Source: Arthrobacter sp. Marseille-P9274
Lineage (GTDB): Bacteria > Actinomycetota > Actinomycetes > Actinomycetales > Micrococcaceae
Assembly (NCBI RefSeq): GCF_946892675.1
Contig: NZ_CAMPOV010000001.1
Coordinates: 904,033-968,032, forward strand
Reading direction: 5' to 3'
Length of the DNA: 64,000 nt
Below are positions 8,484 through 18,041 of this stretch, one piece after another. Made by a program: the position numbers and the translations under genes. Positions within the stretch are counted from its first letter, which is position 1. Each line of letters opens with the position of its first letter. The notes under the pieces are model-generated. The model worked only from the letters and a program-made list of their open reading frames with translations. It was not told where the DNA came from and did no database searches.

Positions 8484-9436
8484 GTACCTCAGTGAAACCC
8501 GCCCGCCCGCAGACCGTGCAGAAGCCGCCGCCGCAGTACAGCGACCGGGCCAAGGCGGAGCGACGGCTCGGCTGGCTGCTGGCCGGACCGGCCTTTGTGG
8601 TCATGCTGGCCGTCACCGCCTACCCGATCCTGCAGGCGGTCTTCGACTCGCTCTTCAACTACCGCCTCACGGCGCCGGACGAGCGCGAGTTCATCGGCCT
8701 CGGCAATTACTTCGTGATCCTCACGGACGTGGTCTGGTGGCGCGACCTCGGCGTGACGCTGCTGATCACGGTGATCACCGTCGTCGTCGAACTCATCCTC
8801 GGCTTCGCGCTGGCCCTGGTGATGCACAAGGCCCTGAAGTCCGTGCGCGGCCTGCTCCGCACCGCCATCCTGGTGCCCTACGGCATCATCACCGTGGTCT
8901 CGGCCTTCGCCTGGTTCTACGCCTTCGACATCAACTCCGGCTTCATCAACAACTGGTTCGACTGGGTGCCCGGCATCGATCCGGACCTGAACTGGTTCGC
9001 CCAGGGCGGCACCTCGCTCTTCGTCATCATGGCCTCGGAAATCTGGAAGACCACGCCGTTCATCTCGCTGCTGCTGCTGGCCGGTCTGGCGCAGGTGCCG
9101 GACGAGCTGACCGAGGCCGCGGAGGTGGACGGCGCCACCTGGTGGGAGCGGATGAGCCGGGTGATCCTGCCGAACATGAAGGCGGCCATCATGGTGGCCG
9201 TGCTGTTCCGGGCCCTCGATGCCTTCCGGATCTTCGACAACGTCTTCATCATGACCAACGGCGCGTTCGGCACGGAAGTGCTCTCGCTGCTGGCCTACCG
9301 CACCTCCATCAGCCGCCTCGAAATCGGGCTCGGCTCGGCGGTGTCCGTCCTGCTGTTCATCTGCGTGCTGCTGATCTGCTTCATCGCGATCAAGCTCTTC
9401 AAAGTCGACCTCGCCGGCGCCCGAGGAGGTAAATAA
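8480..9436 (+). CDS. sugA: Sugar ABC transporter permease (SugA-like)
   Basis: 318-residue inner-membrane permease of the MalF class with six core helices. The EAA loop that docks on the ATPase is clear: ELTEAAEVDGATWWERMSRV (about residues 212-231), followed by ILPNMKAAIMVA. The start is a GTG whose GTGA overlaps the stop of the binding-protein gene, indicating translational coupling. With SugB it forms the transmembrane channel. Confidence 0.9.
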   Translation: MSTSVKPARPQTVQKPPPQYSDRAKAERRLGWLLAGPAFVVMLAVTAYPILQAVFDSLFNYRLTAPDEREFIGLGNYFVILTDVVWWRDLGVTLLITVITVVVELILGFALALVMHKALKSVRGLLRTAILVPYGIITVVSAFAWFYAFDINSGFINNWFDWVPGIDPDLNWFAQGGTSLFVIMASEIWKTTPFISLLLLAGLAQVPDELTEAAEVDGATWWERMSRVILPNMKAAIMVAVLFRALDAFRIFDNVFIMTNGAFGTEVLSLLAYRTSISRLEIGLGSAVSVLLFICVLLICFIAIKLFKVDLAGARGGK

Positions 9437-10275
9437 TGAAACCCAGGACCAAGGAACGGCTGGTCTGGACCATCATCTCGATCCTCGTGCTGGTGTACGC
9501 GCTCTTCCCGGTGGCCTCGATCCTCGCGACCTCCTTCAAAGAGCCGAGCGACCTGACCTCCGGCAAGTTCCTGCCCACGAACTGGAGCAGCGTGAACTAC
9601 GAGCAGATCCTGGTCGGCGACGCCCAGGAGCTGTTCCTCAGCTCGCTCTGGAACTCGATCGGCATCGCCCTCATCGCCACGTTCATCGCCGTCGTGCTCG
9701 CCACGCTCTGCGCCTACGCCATCGCCCGGCTGGACTTCCCGGGGAAGAAGCTGATCCTGACCACGGCCCTGGCGGTGTCGATCTTCCCGGTCATCTCGAT
9801 CGTCACGCCGCTGTTCAACCTCTGGCGCAACATCGGCCTCTACGACACCTGGCCCGGCCTGATCATCCCCTACCTGTCGCTGACCCTGCCGATCTCCATC
9901 TGGACCCTCGCGGCGTTCTTCCGCCAGATCCCGTGGGAGCTGGAGCAGGCGGCGCAGGTGGACGGTGCCACCACCTGGCAGGCGTTCCGTAAGGCCATCG
10001 TGCCGCTCGCCGCACCGGGGGTATTCACGACGGCGATCATCGCCTTCTTCATCGCGTGGAACGACTTCGTGTACGGCATCTCGCTCACCTCCACGGAGGC
10101 TGCCCGGCCGGTGCCGGCGGCGCTGGCCTTCTTCACCGGCGCCTCCCAGTTCGAGGCCCCGGTCGGCGCGATTTCCGCCGCCGCCATCATCGTAACCATC
10201 CCCATCGTCCTGCTGGTGCTGCTGTTCCAGCGCCAGATCGTCTCAGGCCTGACCCAGGGCGCCGTCAAGGGCTGA
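9436..10275 (+). CDS. sugB: Sugar ABC transporter permease (SugB-like)
   Basis: 279-residue MalG-class permease. It reads [20 protein letters not shown] and then the EAA loop [20 protein letters not shown], ending [16 protein letters not shown]; the C-terminal half closely resembles mycobacterial SugB, which is the best clue to a trehalose-type substrate. It overlaps sugA by one base (TAATG) and has a strong GAGGAGG ribosome-binding site inside the end of sugA. Confidence 0.9.
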   Translation: MKPRTKERLVWTIISILVLVYALFPVASILATSFKEPSDLTSGKFLPTNWSSVNYEQILVGDAQELFLSSLWNSIGIALIATFIAVVLATLCAYAIARLDFPGKKLILTTALAVSIFPVISIVTPLFNLWRNIGLYDTWPGLIIPYLSLTLPISIWTLAAFFRQIPWELEQAAQVDGATTWQAFRKAIVPLAAPGVFTTAIIAFFIAWNDFVYGISLTSTEAARPVPAALAFFTGASQFEAPVGAISAAAIIVTIPIVLLVLLFQRQIVSGLTQGAVKG

Positions 10276-10303
10276 CCCGCGCCACAGAAAGGTAGCCGAA
10301 GCC

Positions 10304-11560
<1,257 letters not shown>

Positions 11561-11561
11561 C

Positions 11562-11577
11562 CCGGCGGAGCCGCCGG
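11562..11577 (+). terminator. Short hairpin after sugC
   Basis: CCGGCGG and CCGCCGG with a two-base centre lie one base after the sugC stop codon. It is GC-rich without a T-run. The rest of 11578-11849 holds no gene that I can support. Confidence 0.35.
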
Positions 11578-11849
11578 TTCTCACGACGCTGAAGCCATGA
11601 CGCCGGAATCTGCGGCGACCACCCCTGCGCCCGGTGCCGGCCGGGCTGCGCGTACTCGGCGCGTCCTGCCGGTCCGGCCCGCGGCGCGGCCGGCCCATCC
11701 AATACCCACGAGGCACAGGGCTGGTCGGCCGACAGTGATCGGCGCCGCGCCACCATAGGCGGGCCACTACCCATCGGCTGGACGCCGCTGCGCTGACCCC
11801 GCCCCGGCCCGATTGCCTCCGAAAAGTCCGGACACACCAGTGCATGGAA

Positions 11850-11878
11850 TTCAACCCGGGACCACTCTGGGGTAAGCT
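11850..11878 (+). promoter_or_regulatory. Promoter of tRNA-Gly
   Basis: TTCAAC (11850-11855) and TAAGCT (11873-11878) are separated by 17 bases and end 47 bases before the mature tRNA, a plausible sigma-70-type promoter for the tRNA. Confidence 0.45.
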
Positions 11879-11925
11879 AAACCTCGTTGTTCGACGGGCA
11901 GTCGCCCGAGTGCCGGACGACGCAG

Positions 11926-11999
11926 GCGGGCGTAGCTCAATGGTAGAGCGCTAGCTTCCCAAGCTTGATACGCGGGTTCGATTCCCGTCGCCCGCTCCA
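11926..11999 (+). tRNA. tRNA-Gly (anticodon CCC)
   Basis: A 74-nt cloverleaf with encoded CCA. The acceptor arm GCGGGCG (11926-11932) pairs perfectly with CGCCCGC (11989-11995). The D-arm, the T-arm (CGGGTTCGATTCCCG) and the 7-nt anticodon loop TTCCCAA are all present, with anticodon CCC at 11958-11960 reading GGG glycine codons. The anticodon stem CTAGC/GCTTG has one U-U mismatch at its second pair. The tRNA stands alone and is followed immediately by a strong hairpin. Confidence 0.96.
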
Positions 12000-12000
12000 C

Positions 12001-12045
12001 AGAACGTTGTAGGGCCCTGCCGGCGGCAGGGCCCTACAACGTTCT
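12001..12045. terminator. Perfect 21-bp hairpin after tRNA-Gly
   Basis: Arms 12001-12021 and 12025-12045 are perfect inverted complements around a 3-nt loop (GGC). It starts one base after the CCA end and separates the tRNA from a convergent gene whose stop is at 12061, so it can serve both strands. No T-run follows. Confidence 0.75.
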
Positions 12046-12060
12046 GGGAACGGATTCTCC

Positions 12061-13092
12061 CTAGTACTCTTCCTGGGTCTCGAACCCGGCACGGTCCACC
12101 TTGCGGTGGAAGCGCATCCCGGCCAGGCCGCCGAGCAGCGCGCCGGCCAGCGTGACCAGCAGTACCACGCCGAGGGTGATCAATCCCGGAACCGACAGAT
12201 CCTGCACCATGGAAGACAGGGCAGCGCTGCCGGTGACGGTATTGACCAGGTCCATGCCGCCCGTCGCCAGCCCGATCACCGTGGCCAGCACGGCCATCAC
12301 GATCGCCCACACCCACACGGCCAGGCCCTGCCGTAGTCCGTCGAAGCGCGCCATCCGGCCCGCCACGTAGCCTCCGCCGAAGTAGGCAATGAACAACAGC
12401 ACCAGCGCGACAACAATGGCGGTGATGCCAAGCGCACTGTTGTCGGACGCCAGGGACCGCGGATCCTGCGGCAGCGCGCCGCTGTTGTAGCCGACGGCTG
12501 CGACGATGCCGGCGGCGAGCGAAAAGAGCAGCACCGTCAGGGCGGCGGCGCTGAGCCAGCCGAAGAACGCGGAGCCGACCTTGACGCCGCCGTAGGCCTG
12601 GCGCTGGTTGACGTACATCGTGTCCCGGTCCAACGGGGTGACGGGCCGGTAGGCGCTGGTGTCCGTGTAGGAGCGCTCATCATCCAGCTGCCGCTCGGCG
12701 CTGAGGCGTTGCCGCCGGCCGCCGAGCCCGCGCGCCAGCAGCGCCGGCACCCGCCGCCGACGTCCCCAGCACAGTGGTGTCGTTGGAAGCCCCCCGCACC
12801 GGTGCCCGCCCCAGTCCGGCCCGGAGTATCGAGCACGGTGGTGTCGTTTGCGCCCCTGCTGTCCCCGCCCGCCCCGAGGTATTCAGCACGGTGGTCTCAT
12901 CGGTCCCGGCACCGGTTGCACCCGGTCCTCCGCTCGTTCCCAGCACCGTGGTCTGCGGCGCCGTCTCCGCTCGGCCCCCGGCCGGCTGCCGCCGCCCGCC
13001 GCCGGGCCGGACGTCGCCGCCGAATCGGCGGTCAAATTCGCGTCATTGCGGCGCGCACCGCCGTCGTTCTTGTCCTGCGCATTCGTGCTCAT
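12061..13092 (-). pseudogene. Multi-pass membrane protein gene with disrupted N-terminal repeat region
   Basis: The start is convincing: AGGAGG five to six bases before ATG (13092), then MSTNAQDKNDGGARRND. The end is also convincing: residues encoded by 12061-12715 form four hydrophobic helices (YrzE/TIGR04086-like topology, YFGGGYVAGRMARFDGLRQG). Between them, about 12710-12985, the sense passes through three frames. A motif TTVLxTx recurs four times (near 12955, 12898, 12845 and 12781) in frames 1, 1, 2 and 1 relative to the start frame, and the last frame returns to that of the start. This implies four single-base indels with zero net shift. The intact 3' portion alone is open from 12750. 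Function unknown; it may be a real pseudogene or a sequence error. Confidence 0.6.
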
Positions 13093-13324
13093 CAGGGCCT
13101 CCTGCTCCGGTCGGTTCGTTGGCCGGTTCGCTGCCGCAGCAGGCCGGCCGCCTCTGCCTCCAGCGTAGACCCGGCCCTGGGACCAGGCCAGCAATGCCGC
13201 GCGGTTCACTTGGGCATACACACGGTTCACTTCTGTGGAGGGCGCCGGCTCAGTTGGCTCGAGACCCGGCAACTGGGCGGACGCGCGTAAAGGACCAGTC
13301 GTAGTTGCGGCCGCGGACACGGAC

Positions 13325-13330
13325 TAGACT
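13325..13330 (+). promoter_or_regulatory. -10 box in front of panD
   Basis: TAGACT fits TANNNT and lies eight bases before the panD ATG, suggesting a very short or absent leader. The spacer 13093-13324 shows no other clear element. Confidence 0.4.
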
Positions 13331-13338
13331 GGGAACCG

Positions 13339-13752
13339 ATGAACCGGAAGATGTTTAAGTCAAAGATCCACCGCGCCACCGTCACCCACGCAGACCTGCA
13401 TTACGTCGGCTCCGTGACGGTGGATCTTGACCTGCTCGACGCCGCGGACATCCTGCCCGGCGAGCTGGTTTCGATCGTGGACGTCACGAACGGCGCCCGG
13501 CTGGAAACCTACACGATCGCAGGCGAACGCGGTTCCGGCGTGCTGGGCATCAACGGCCCGGCCGCCCACCTGGTCCACCAGGGCGACATGGTCATTCTGA
13601 TCACCTACGCGGACATGACCACGGACGAGGCGAAGGCCTACATGCCCAAGGTGGTCCACGTGGATGCCGCGAACAAGATCGTCGAGCTCGGGTCGGATCC
13701 GGCCGAGGCCATCACGGAAGGGCTCTTGCGCCCGCCGTTCGCCGTCAAGTAG
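13339..13752 (+). CDS. panD: Aspartate 1-decarboxylase
   Basis: Makes beta-alanine from L-aspartate for pantothenate and CoA synthesis. The 137-residue proenzyme starts [20 protein letters not shown]. The self-cleavage site is Gly24-Ser25 in HYVGSVTVD, where Ser25 becomes the pyruvoyl cofactor. [17 protein letters not shown] and [13 protein letters not shown] are also standard for the family. The next gene starts 19 bases downstream. Confidence 0.96.
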   Translation: MNRKMFKSKIHRATVTHADLHYVGSVTVDLDLLDAADILPGELVSIVDVTNGARLETYTIAGERGSGVLGINGPAAHLVHQGDMVILITYADMTTDEAKAYMPKVVHVDAANKIVELGSDPAEAITEGLLRPPFAVK

Positions 13753-13771
13753 CGGCTGCGAACGCCGCGCC

Positions 13772-14698
13772 GTGCTGGGGGTCATCGCCGGGTTCTCCGT
13801 TGTCTGGACCATCATCCTCGTCGGCTTTGCCGTAGGCCGGGGCAACCTGCTGGGTCCGGGCGGCAGCATGGCGCTGAGCCGGCTCGCCTTCTTCGTGGCC
13901 AGTCCGTGTCTGCTGCTGGAGACGCTGAGCGAATCCGATCTGGAAGTCATTTTCTCCAACACGCTCATCGTGGCCGCCGCCAGCGCCGTGGTGGTGGCCT
14001 TGGTCTACTTCGCGGTGGTCCGGATCTGGTTCAAGCGCGGGATCTCGGAGGTGCTCATCGGGGCCATGTCCTCCTCGCTGGTGAACTCCGCCAACCTGGG
14101 CATCCCCGTCGCGGCCTATGTGCTGGGCGACGCGACGCTGGTCGCGCCGGTGCTGATCTTCCAGCTGGCGTTCTTTTCTCCGCTGTTCCTCATGGCGCTC
14201 GATTCCACCACCAGCCGGTACCGCACCACGGTCTTCAGCTTCCTGCTCCAGATTGTGCGGAATCCGATCCTGATCGGCACGGCGATCGGCCTGGTCCTGG
14301 CCGCCACCGGGTGGGAGCTGCCCGAGGTGGTGATGGAGCCGATCCGGCTGATCGGTGGCGCCGCCGTCCCGGCGATGCTGATGGCCTTCGGGATTTCCCT
14401 CAACGGGTCCAAGCCGCTCCAGGCCAACGGCGGCCGCCGCAAGGATGTGCTGCTGGGCTCTGCGCTGAAGCTGGTCCTGCAGCCGGCCGTCGCCTACGTC
14501 GTCGCACGTTACGCGCTGGGGATGGAGGGGCACCTGCTCTTTTCCGCCGTCGTCCTCGCGGCCCTGCCCAGCGCGCAGAACGTCTTTGTCACCGCGCAGC
14601 GCTACGAAAGCGGAGTGGTGATCGCGAAGGACACGGTGCTGCTGACCACGATTCTCGCGGTGCCGACGATGACGGTGCTGGCCGGGCTGCTCGCCTGA
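13772..14698 (+). CDS. AEC-family transporter (auxin efflux carrier-like permease)
   Basis: A 308-residue membrane protein with about ten helices and the AEC family pattern: an N-terminal block GRGNLLGPGGSMALSRLAFFVASPCLL, a middle block SSSLVNSANLGIPVAAYVLGD, and the C-terminal ALPSAQNVFVTAQRY. The start is taken as GTG (13772) because it falls just before the first helix; no good ribosome-binding site is visible. Substrate is unknown; family members carry malonate, malate or similar organic acids. It follows panD closely and may be cotranscribed. Confidence 0.8.
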   Translation: MLGVIAGFSVVWTIILVGFAVGRGNLLGPGGSMALSRLAFFVASPCLLLETLSESDLEVIFSNTLIVAAASAVVVALVYFAVVRIWFKRGISEVLIGAMSSSLVNSANLGIPVAAYVLGDATLVAPVLIFQLAFFSPLFLMALDSTTSRYRTTVFSFLLQIVRNPILIGTAIGLVLAATGWELPEVVMEPIRLIGGAAVPAMLMAFGISLNGSKPLQANGGRRKDVLLGSALKLVLQPAVAYVVARYALGMEGHLLFSAVVLAALPSAQNVFVTAQRYESGVVIAKDTVLLTTILAVPTMTVLAGLLA

Positions 14699-14730
14699 AC
14701 AAACCCGGCGTCCTGCCGGGCGATGCTGTG

Positions 14731-14736
14731 TAGTCT
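14731..14736 (+). promoter_or_regulatory. -10 box of a probable leaderless promoter
   Basis: TAGTCT (TANNNT) followed by six bases and then the ATG at 14743, with no Shine-Dalgarno sequence in between. Confidence 0.45.
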
Positions 14737-14742
14737 GCTCTC

Positions 14743-16533
14743 ATGGCGAAACTCGAGGCTGCCGACCACTTGGAAAAGATCCGCCAAGGCTACCGGTTCG
14801 AGGGGCCGACCGTGCACCTTGGCGCGGCGATGGTGGGCGACGCCGCCTACGCGGACGCTCCGGTCCGGCTGCCGCTGGCGATGATGAACCGGCACGGGCT
14901 GGTGGCCGGCGCCACCGGCACGGGCAAGACCGTCACGCTGCAGGTGATCGCCGAGCAGCTCAGCGCCCACGGCGTGGCCGTGTTCCTCGCCGACATCAAG
15001 GGCGACCTGACCGGGCTCTCCACGCCGGCGGCAGGCGGCGCCAAGCTGGCCAAGCGGACGCAGAGTGTGGGACAGGACTGGGCCTCGACCGCGTTCCCGG
15101 TGGAGTACTTCAGCCTCGGCGGCGACGGTAAAGGCGTCCCGGTGCGCGCCCGCATCTCCGATTTCGGCCCGCTGCTGCTGGCCCGTGTGATGGACCTGAA
15201 CGAGACCCAGGAGTCCAGCCTGCAGCTGGTGTTCCACTACGCGGACAAGAACGACCTGGAACTGTATAACCTTGCGGACCTGCGCGCGGTCATCCAGTTC
15301 CTGGTGTCCGACGACGGCAAGGAGCAGCTCGAGGCGCTGGGCGGGCTCTCGAAGTCCACGGCCGGAGTGATCCTGCGCGAGCTCGTCTCCCTCGAGGCCC
15401 AGGGCATGGACAAATTCTTCGGCGAGACCGAGTTCGAAACGGGCGAACTGCTGCGCACCGCCGACGACGGGCGCGGCATCATTTCCTGCCTGGAACTGCC
15501 GACGCTGCAGGGCAAGCCGGCCGTCTTTTCCACATTCCTCATGTGGCTGCTGGCCGACCTGTTCGCCGAACTTCCCGAGGTGGGCGATCTGGAGAAACCC
15601 AAGTTGGTCTTCTTCCTCGACGAGGCCCACCTGCTGTTCCGCGGCGCGTCCAAGGCCTTCCTGGAATCCGTCACGACGACGGTCCGGCTGATCCGGTCCA
15701 AGGGTGTCGGCATCTTCTTCGTGACCCAGACGCCCAAGGACGTGCCGTCCGAAGTGCTCGGGCAGCTGGCCAACCGGATCCAGCACGCCCTGCGCGCCTT
15801 CACGCCGGACGATGCCAAGGCACTGAAGGCCACCGTCTCGACCTTCCCCATGAGCGACTACGACCTCGAGGAAGTCCTCACTAGCGCCGGCATCGGCGAA
15901 GCCGTCGTGACCGTCATGAACGAGAGGGGCGCGCCCACGCCAGTGGCCCTGACCCGCATGTGCGCGCCGCAATCGACCATCGGCCCCTCCCCCGCGGAGA
16001 CCGTCGGCGGCCTGGTCCGGAATTCGCCCCTGCTGGCCGTCTACGGTCCGGCCGTGGACAGCCGCTCCGCGTTCGAGAAACTGAGCGGAATACCTGCCTC
16101 CGGCGATGCCACGGGAAGTACGACGACGGCGGGGCCCGCTCCGGCCGACGCCTCCCGTTCCGGAGGTTCAGGTTCCCGCACTGCTGGTTCCGGCACTGCT
16201 GGTTCCGGCACTGCTGGTTCCGGCACTGCTGGTTCCGGCACTGCTGGTTCCGGCACTGCTGGTTCCGGCACCGCTTGTTCCGCGGGTTCCCGCCAGCCCA
16301 CGCCGGCCGAGATCGACGCCGAGGCCCGCAGGATCGAAGAAGAAATCCTGGGCCGGCCCTCAAGCCGCCCGGCGCCATACCCGAGTCCACCCGCCGGCCC
16401 CGCTGCCCAACCCGCTCCCCGGTCCCGACGGTTGGTCCCGCCGAGCCCGGTCGAGGTTCACGAGGCCGCTCCAGTTCACCGCGGCAGGACGAGCCTCGTC
16501 AGGCACCGAAGAAGGATGAGACAGCCGACATGA
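14743..16533 (+). CDS. HerA/DUF853-type ATPase, apparently frameshifted near its 3' end
   Basis: FtsK/HerA-like P-loop ATPase of the DUF853 (YjgR) family. Walker A GATGTGKT lies at residues 56-63; the Walker B-like strand LVFFLDEAHLLF is near 287-298; GVGIFFVTQTPKDVPSEVLGQLANR is the family signature. Residues 477-511 are seven GSGTA-like units encoded by a 15-bp VNTR. After about codon 555 this frame turns Arg-rich and stops at 16533, while the expected family C-terminus continues in another frame (APKKDETADMIKDVAMQAA ending near 16570) and then in a third (ELMRGLFGTAAG from about 16573) up to a stop at 16787-16789 that overlaps the next ATG. Two lost bases would restore one protein of about 680 residues. 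DNA-pumping or translocating role is inferred from the fold only. Confidence 0.75.
   Translation: MAKLEAADHLEKIRQGYRFEGPTVHLGAAMVGDAAYADAPVRLPLAMMNRHGLVAGATGTGKTVTLQVIAEQLSAHGVAVFLADIKGDLTGLSTPAAGGAKLAKRTQSVGQDWASTAFPVEYFSLGGDGKGVPVRARISDFGPLLLARVMDLNETQESSLQLVFHYADKNDLELYNLADLRAVIQFLVSDDGKEQLEALGGLSKSTAGVILRELVSLEAQGMDKFFGETEFETGELLRTADDGRGIISCLELPTLQGKPAVFSTFLMWLLADLFAELPEVGDLEKPKLVFFLDEAHLLFRGASKAFLESVTTTVRLIRSKGVGIFFVTQTPKDVPSEVLGQLANRIQHALRAFTPDDAKALKATVSTFPMSDYDLEEVLTSAGIGEAVVTVMNERGAPTPVALTRMCAPQSTIGPSPAETVGGLVRNSPLLAVYGPAVDSRSAFEKLSGIPASGDATGSTTTAGPAPADASRSGGSGSRTAGSGTAGSGTAGSGTAGSGTAGSGTAGSGTACSAGSRQPTPAEIDAEARRIEEEILGRPSSRPAPYPSPPAGPAAQPAPRSRRLVPPSPVEVHEAAPVHRGRTSLVRHRRRMRQPT
16171..16275 (+). 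repeat. 15-bp coding VNTR, seven units
   Basis: Seven head-to-tail units of GGTTCCGGCACTGCT; the five at 16186-16260 are identical, and the first and last each have one change. The unit encodes Gly-Ser-Gly-Thr-Ala, so copy-number change keeps the frame. Its use of GGT, ACT and GCT codons differs from the C/G-ending codons of the surrounding gene. Confidence 0.95.
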
Positions 16534-16785
16534 TCAAGGACGTCGCCATGCAGGCCGCGACCGTATTCGGCGTGAACTCATGCGCGGCCTCTTCGGCACC
16601 GCCGCCGGCGCCGCCGCTAACAGTACCCGGCCCGCCCAGGCCCGACACCGCCGTCGCATCTCCGCCCAGGCCCGACACCGCCGTCGCACTCCCCCCCGGC
16701 CGGAACTCCCGCCGCACCGCCGACCTAGCCACCGCCGTCGTAATGGCTCACGCGACAAAGCTTCCTTCAGCCCAACAGGTAACGT

Positions 16786-17778
16786 ATGAGGGTGGGAAAT
16801 TCGACGGTCCTCCGGACGGCAGCTGCGTGGCTGCTCTGCCTCATGCTCGCTGTAGCCGCCGCCGTCGTCACGATCGTCATTGTGAATGCCAAGGTTTACA
16901 GCCCGCAGCACCAAGTGCGCGCGTACTTCGACGCGCTCAAGGACGGTGACGGCGGCCGAGCGCTCGGGCTGCTCGATGCCAAGGTTCCGGACGCGAACGC
17001 CGCGCTGCTCGACGGCGCGCCACTGAAACAGTCCGTCGCGGATATCAGCGACCTTGAAGTCGGCGATCCCGTGCAGTTGGACGGCGACCGGGTCGAGGTG
17101 CCGGCGAACTACACGATTGAGGGGACGCCCCACACGACGTCGTTCGAACTGGAGAAGTCCGGCACGAGCTGGCTGTTTTTCGACCGATGGCGGTTCGTTC
17201 CGACGGAACTGCCCACTGTCGAAGTCGGCGTGGTCAACGAAAACGAGGCATCGCTGAACGGCACACGGGTTGCGCTCCCCGAAGGCAAGAACAAGTTCGC
17301 GGTGTTCTACCCCGGCTCGTTCGAGGCCCACTTCACGAGCGAGTTCTTTGCTGCGCCTGTGGTGGAGTCGGTGCTGACGGATCCCGAGCAGGAGGGCGAG
17401 GCCCGGCTGTCACTGGAGACCAAGGCGACCGAGAAGCTGGTCGACGAGGTGGACAAGCAGGTCCGCGGCTTCCTGGACGGATGCGCCGAGCAGGCCGTGC
17501 TGCAGCCGGCCGGGTGCCCGTTCAGCGCCTCGATGGACCGGGTCAAGGACAACAGCATCGATTGGGAAGTCACCAAGTATCCCAAGGTGGCCATCAATCC
17601 CAGCAACGGCACATGGGTTATGGAGCCGCTCACCGGTACGGCCAAGCTCAGCGTCGTTGAGATCGACCTGTTCACTGGAGCCGCGGAGCCGCAGACGCTA
17701 GAGGAAGAGTTCAACTTCACGGGCAGCCTCTCCGTCAATGACGGCAACGTGACCCTGACGCCGGTCGTCGAATACTGA
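16786..17778 (+). CDS. Membrane-anchored extracytoplasmic protein of unknown function
   Basis: 330 residues. One hydrophobic helix at about residues 9-33 anchors the protein, and the rest should lie outside the membrane. Residues 42-130 resemble a DUF4878/lumazine-binding-like unit (HQVRAYFDALKDGDGGRALGLLD), and the remainder is beta-rich with repeated Tyr/Phe-Val strands. I do not recognise a catalytic motif. Its ATG overlaps a TGA (ATGA) that would end the repaired HerA-like gene, which suggests the two are translationally coupled. Confidence 0.75.
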   Translation: MRVGNSTVLRTAAAWLLCLMLAVAAAVVTIVIVNAKVYSPQHQVRAYFDALKDGDGGRALGLLDAKVPDANAALLDGAPLKQSVADISDLEVGDPVQLDGDRVEVPANYTIEGTPHTTSFELEKSGTSWLFFDRWRFVPTELPTVEVGVVNENEASLNGTRVALPEGKNKFAVFYPGSFEAHFTSEFFAAPVVESVLTDPEQEGEARLSLETKATEKLVDEVDKQVRGFLDGCAEQAVLQPAGCPFSASMDRVKDNSIDWEVTKYPKVAINPSNGTWVMEPLTGTAKLSVVEIDLFTGAAEPQTLEEEFNFTGSLSVNDGNVTLTPVVEY

Positions 17779-18041
17779 GACGGAACTATCCGCGGCGCAC
17801 CGTCTCCACCCAATCGTTCGGCAGTGGTATCCATCTGCGTCCGGACACCTGCGGCTCGGGCTCTCTCATGGCGGCAGCGACTGAATGCGGCGGGATCTGA
17901 TTCGCCGTTCTCCGGCTTCCGCGGGCCCAGGCCTGTCGAAGTGTTCCTGGTCTGATTGTGGAGACTCTCCGCTCATAGCGCCCGTGTCCTCTTGCGGTTT
18001 CACGAGCAGGATTCAGCAACGATTCGGGACGCTTCCCGGTT

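Noticed and set aside
17786-18019. Short minus-strand frame ending in a piece resembling the PLPPDW segment of HNH proteins
   Set aside because: Only a few residues fit, no start signal is seen, and the match is too short to call a gene remnant.
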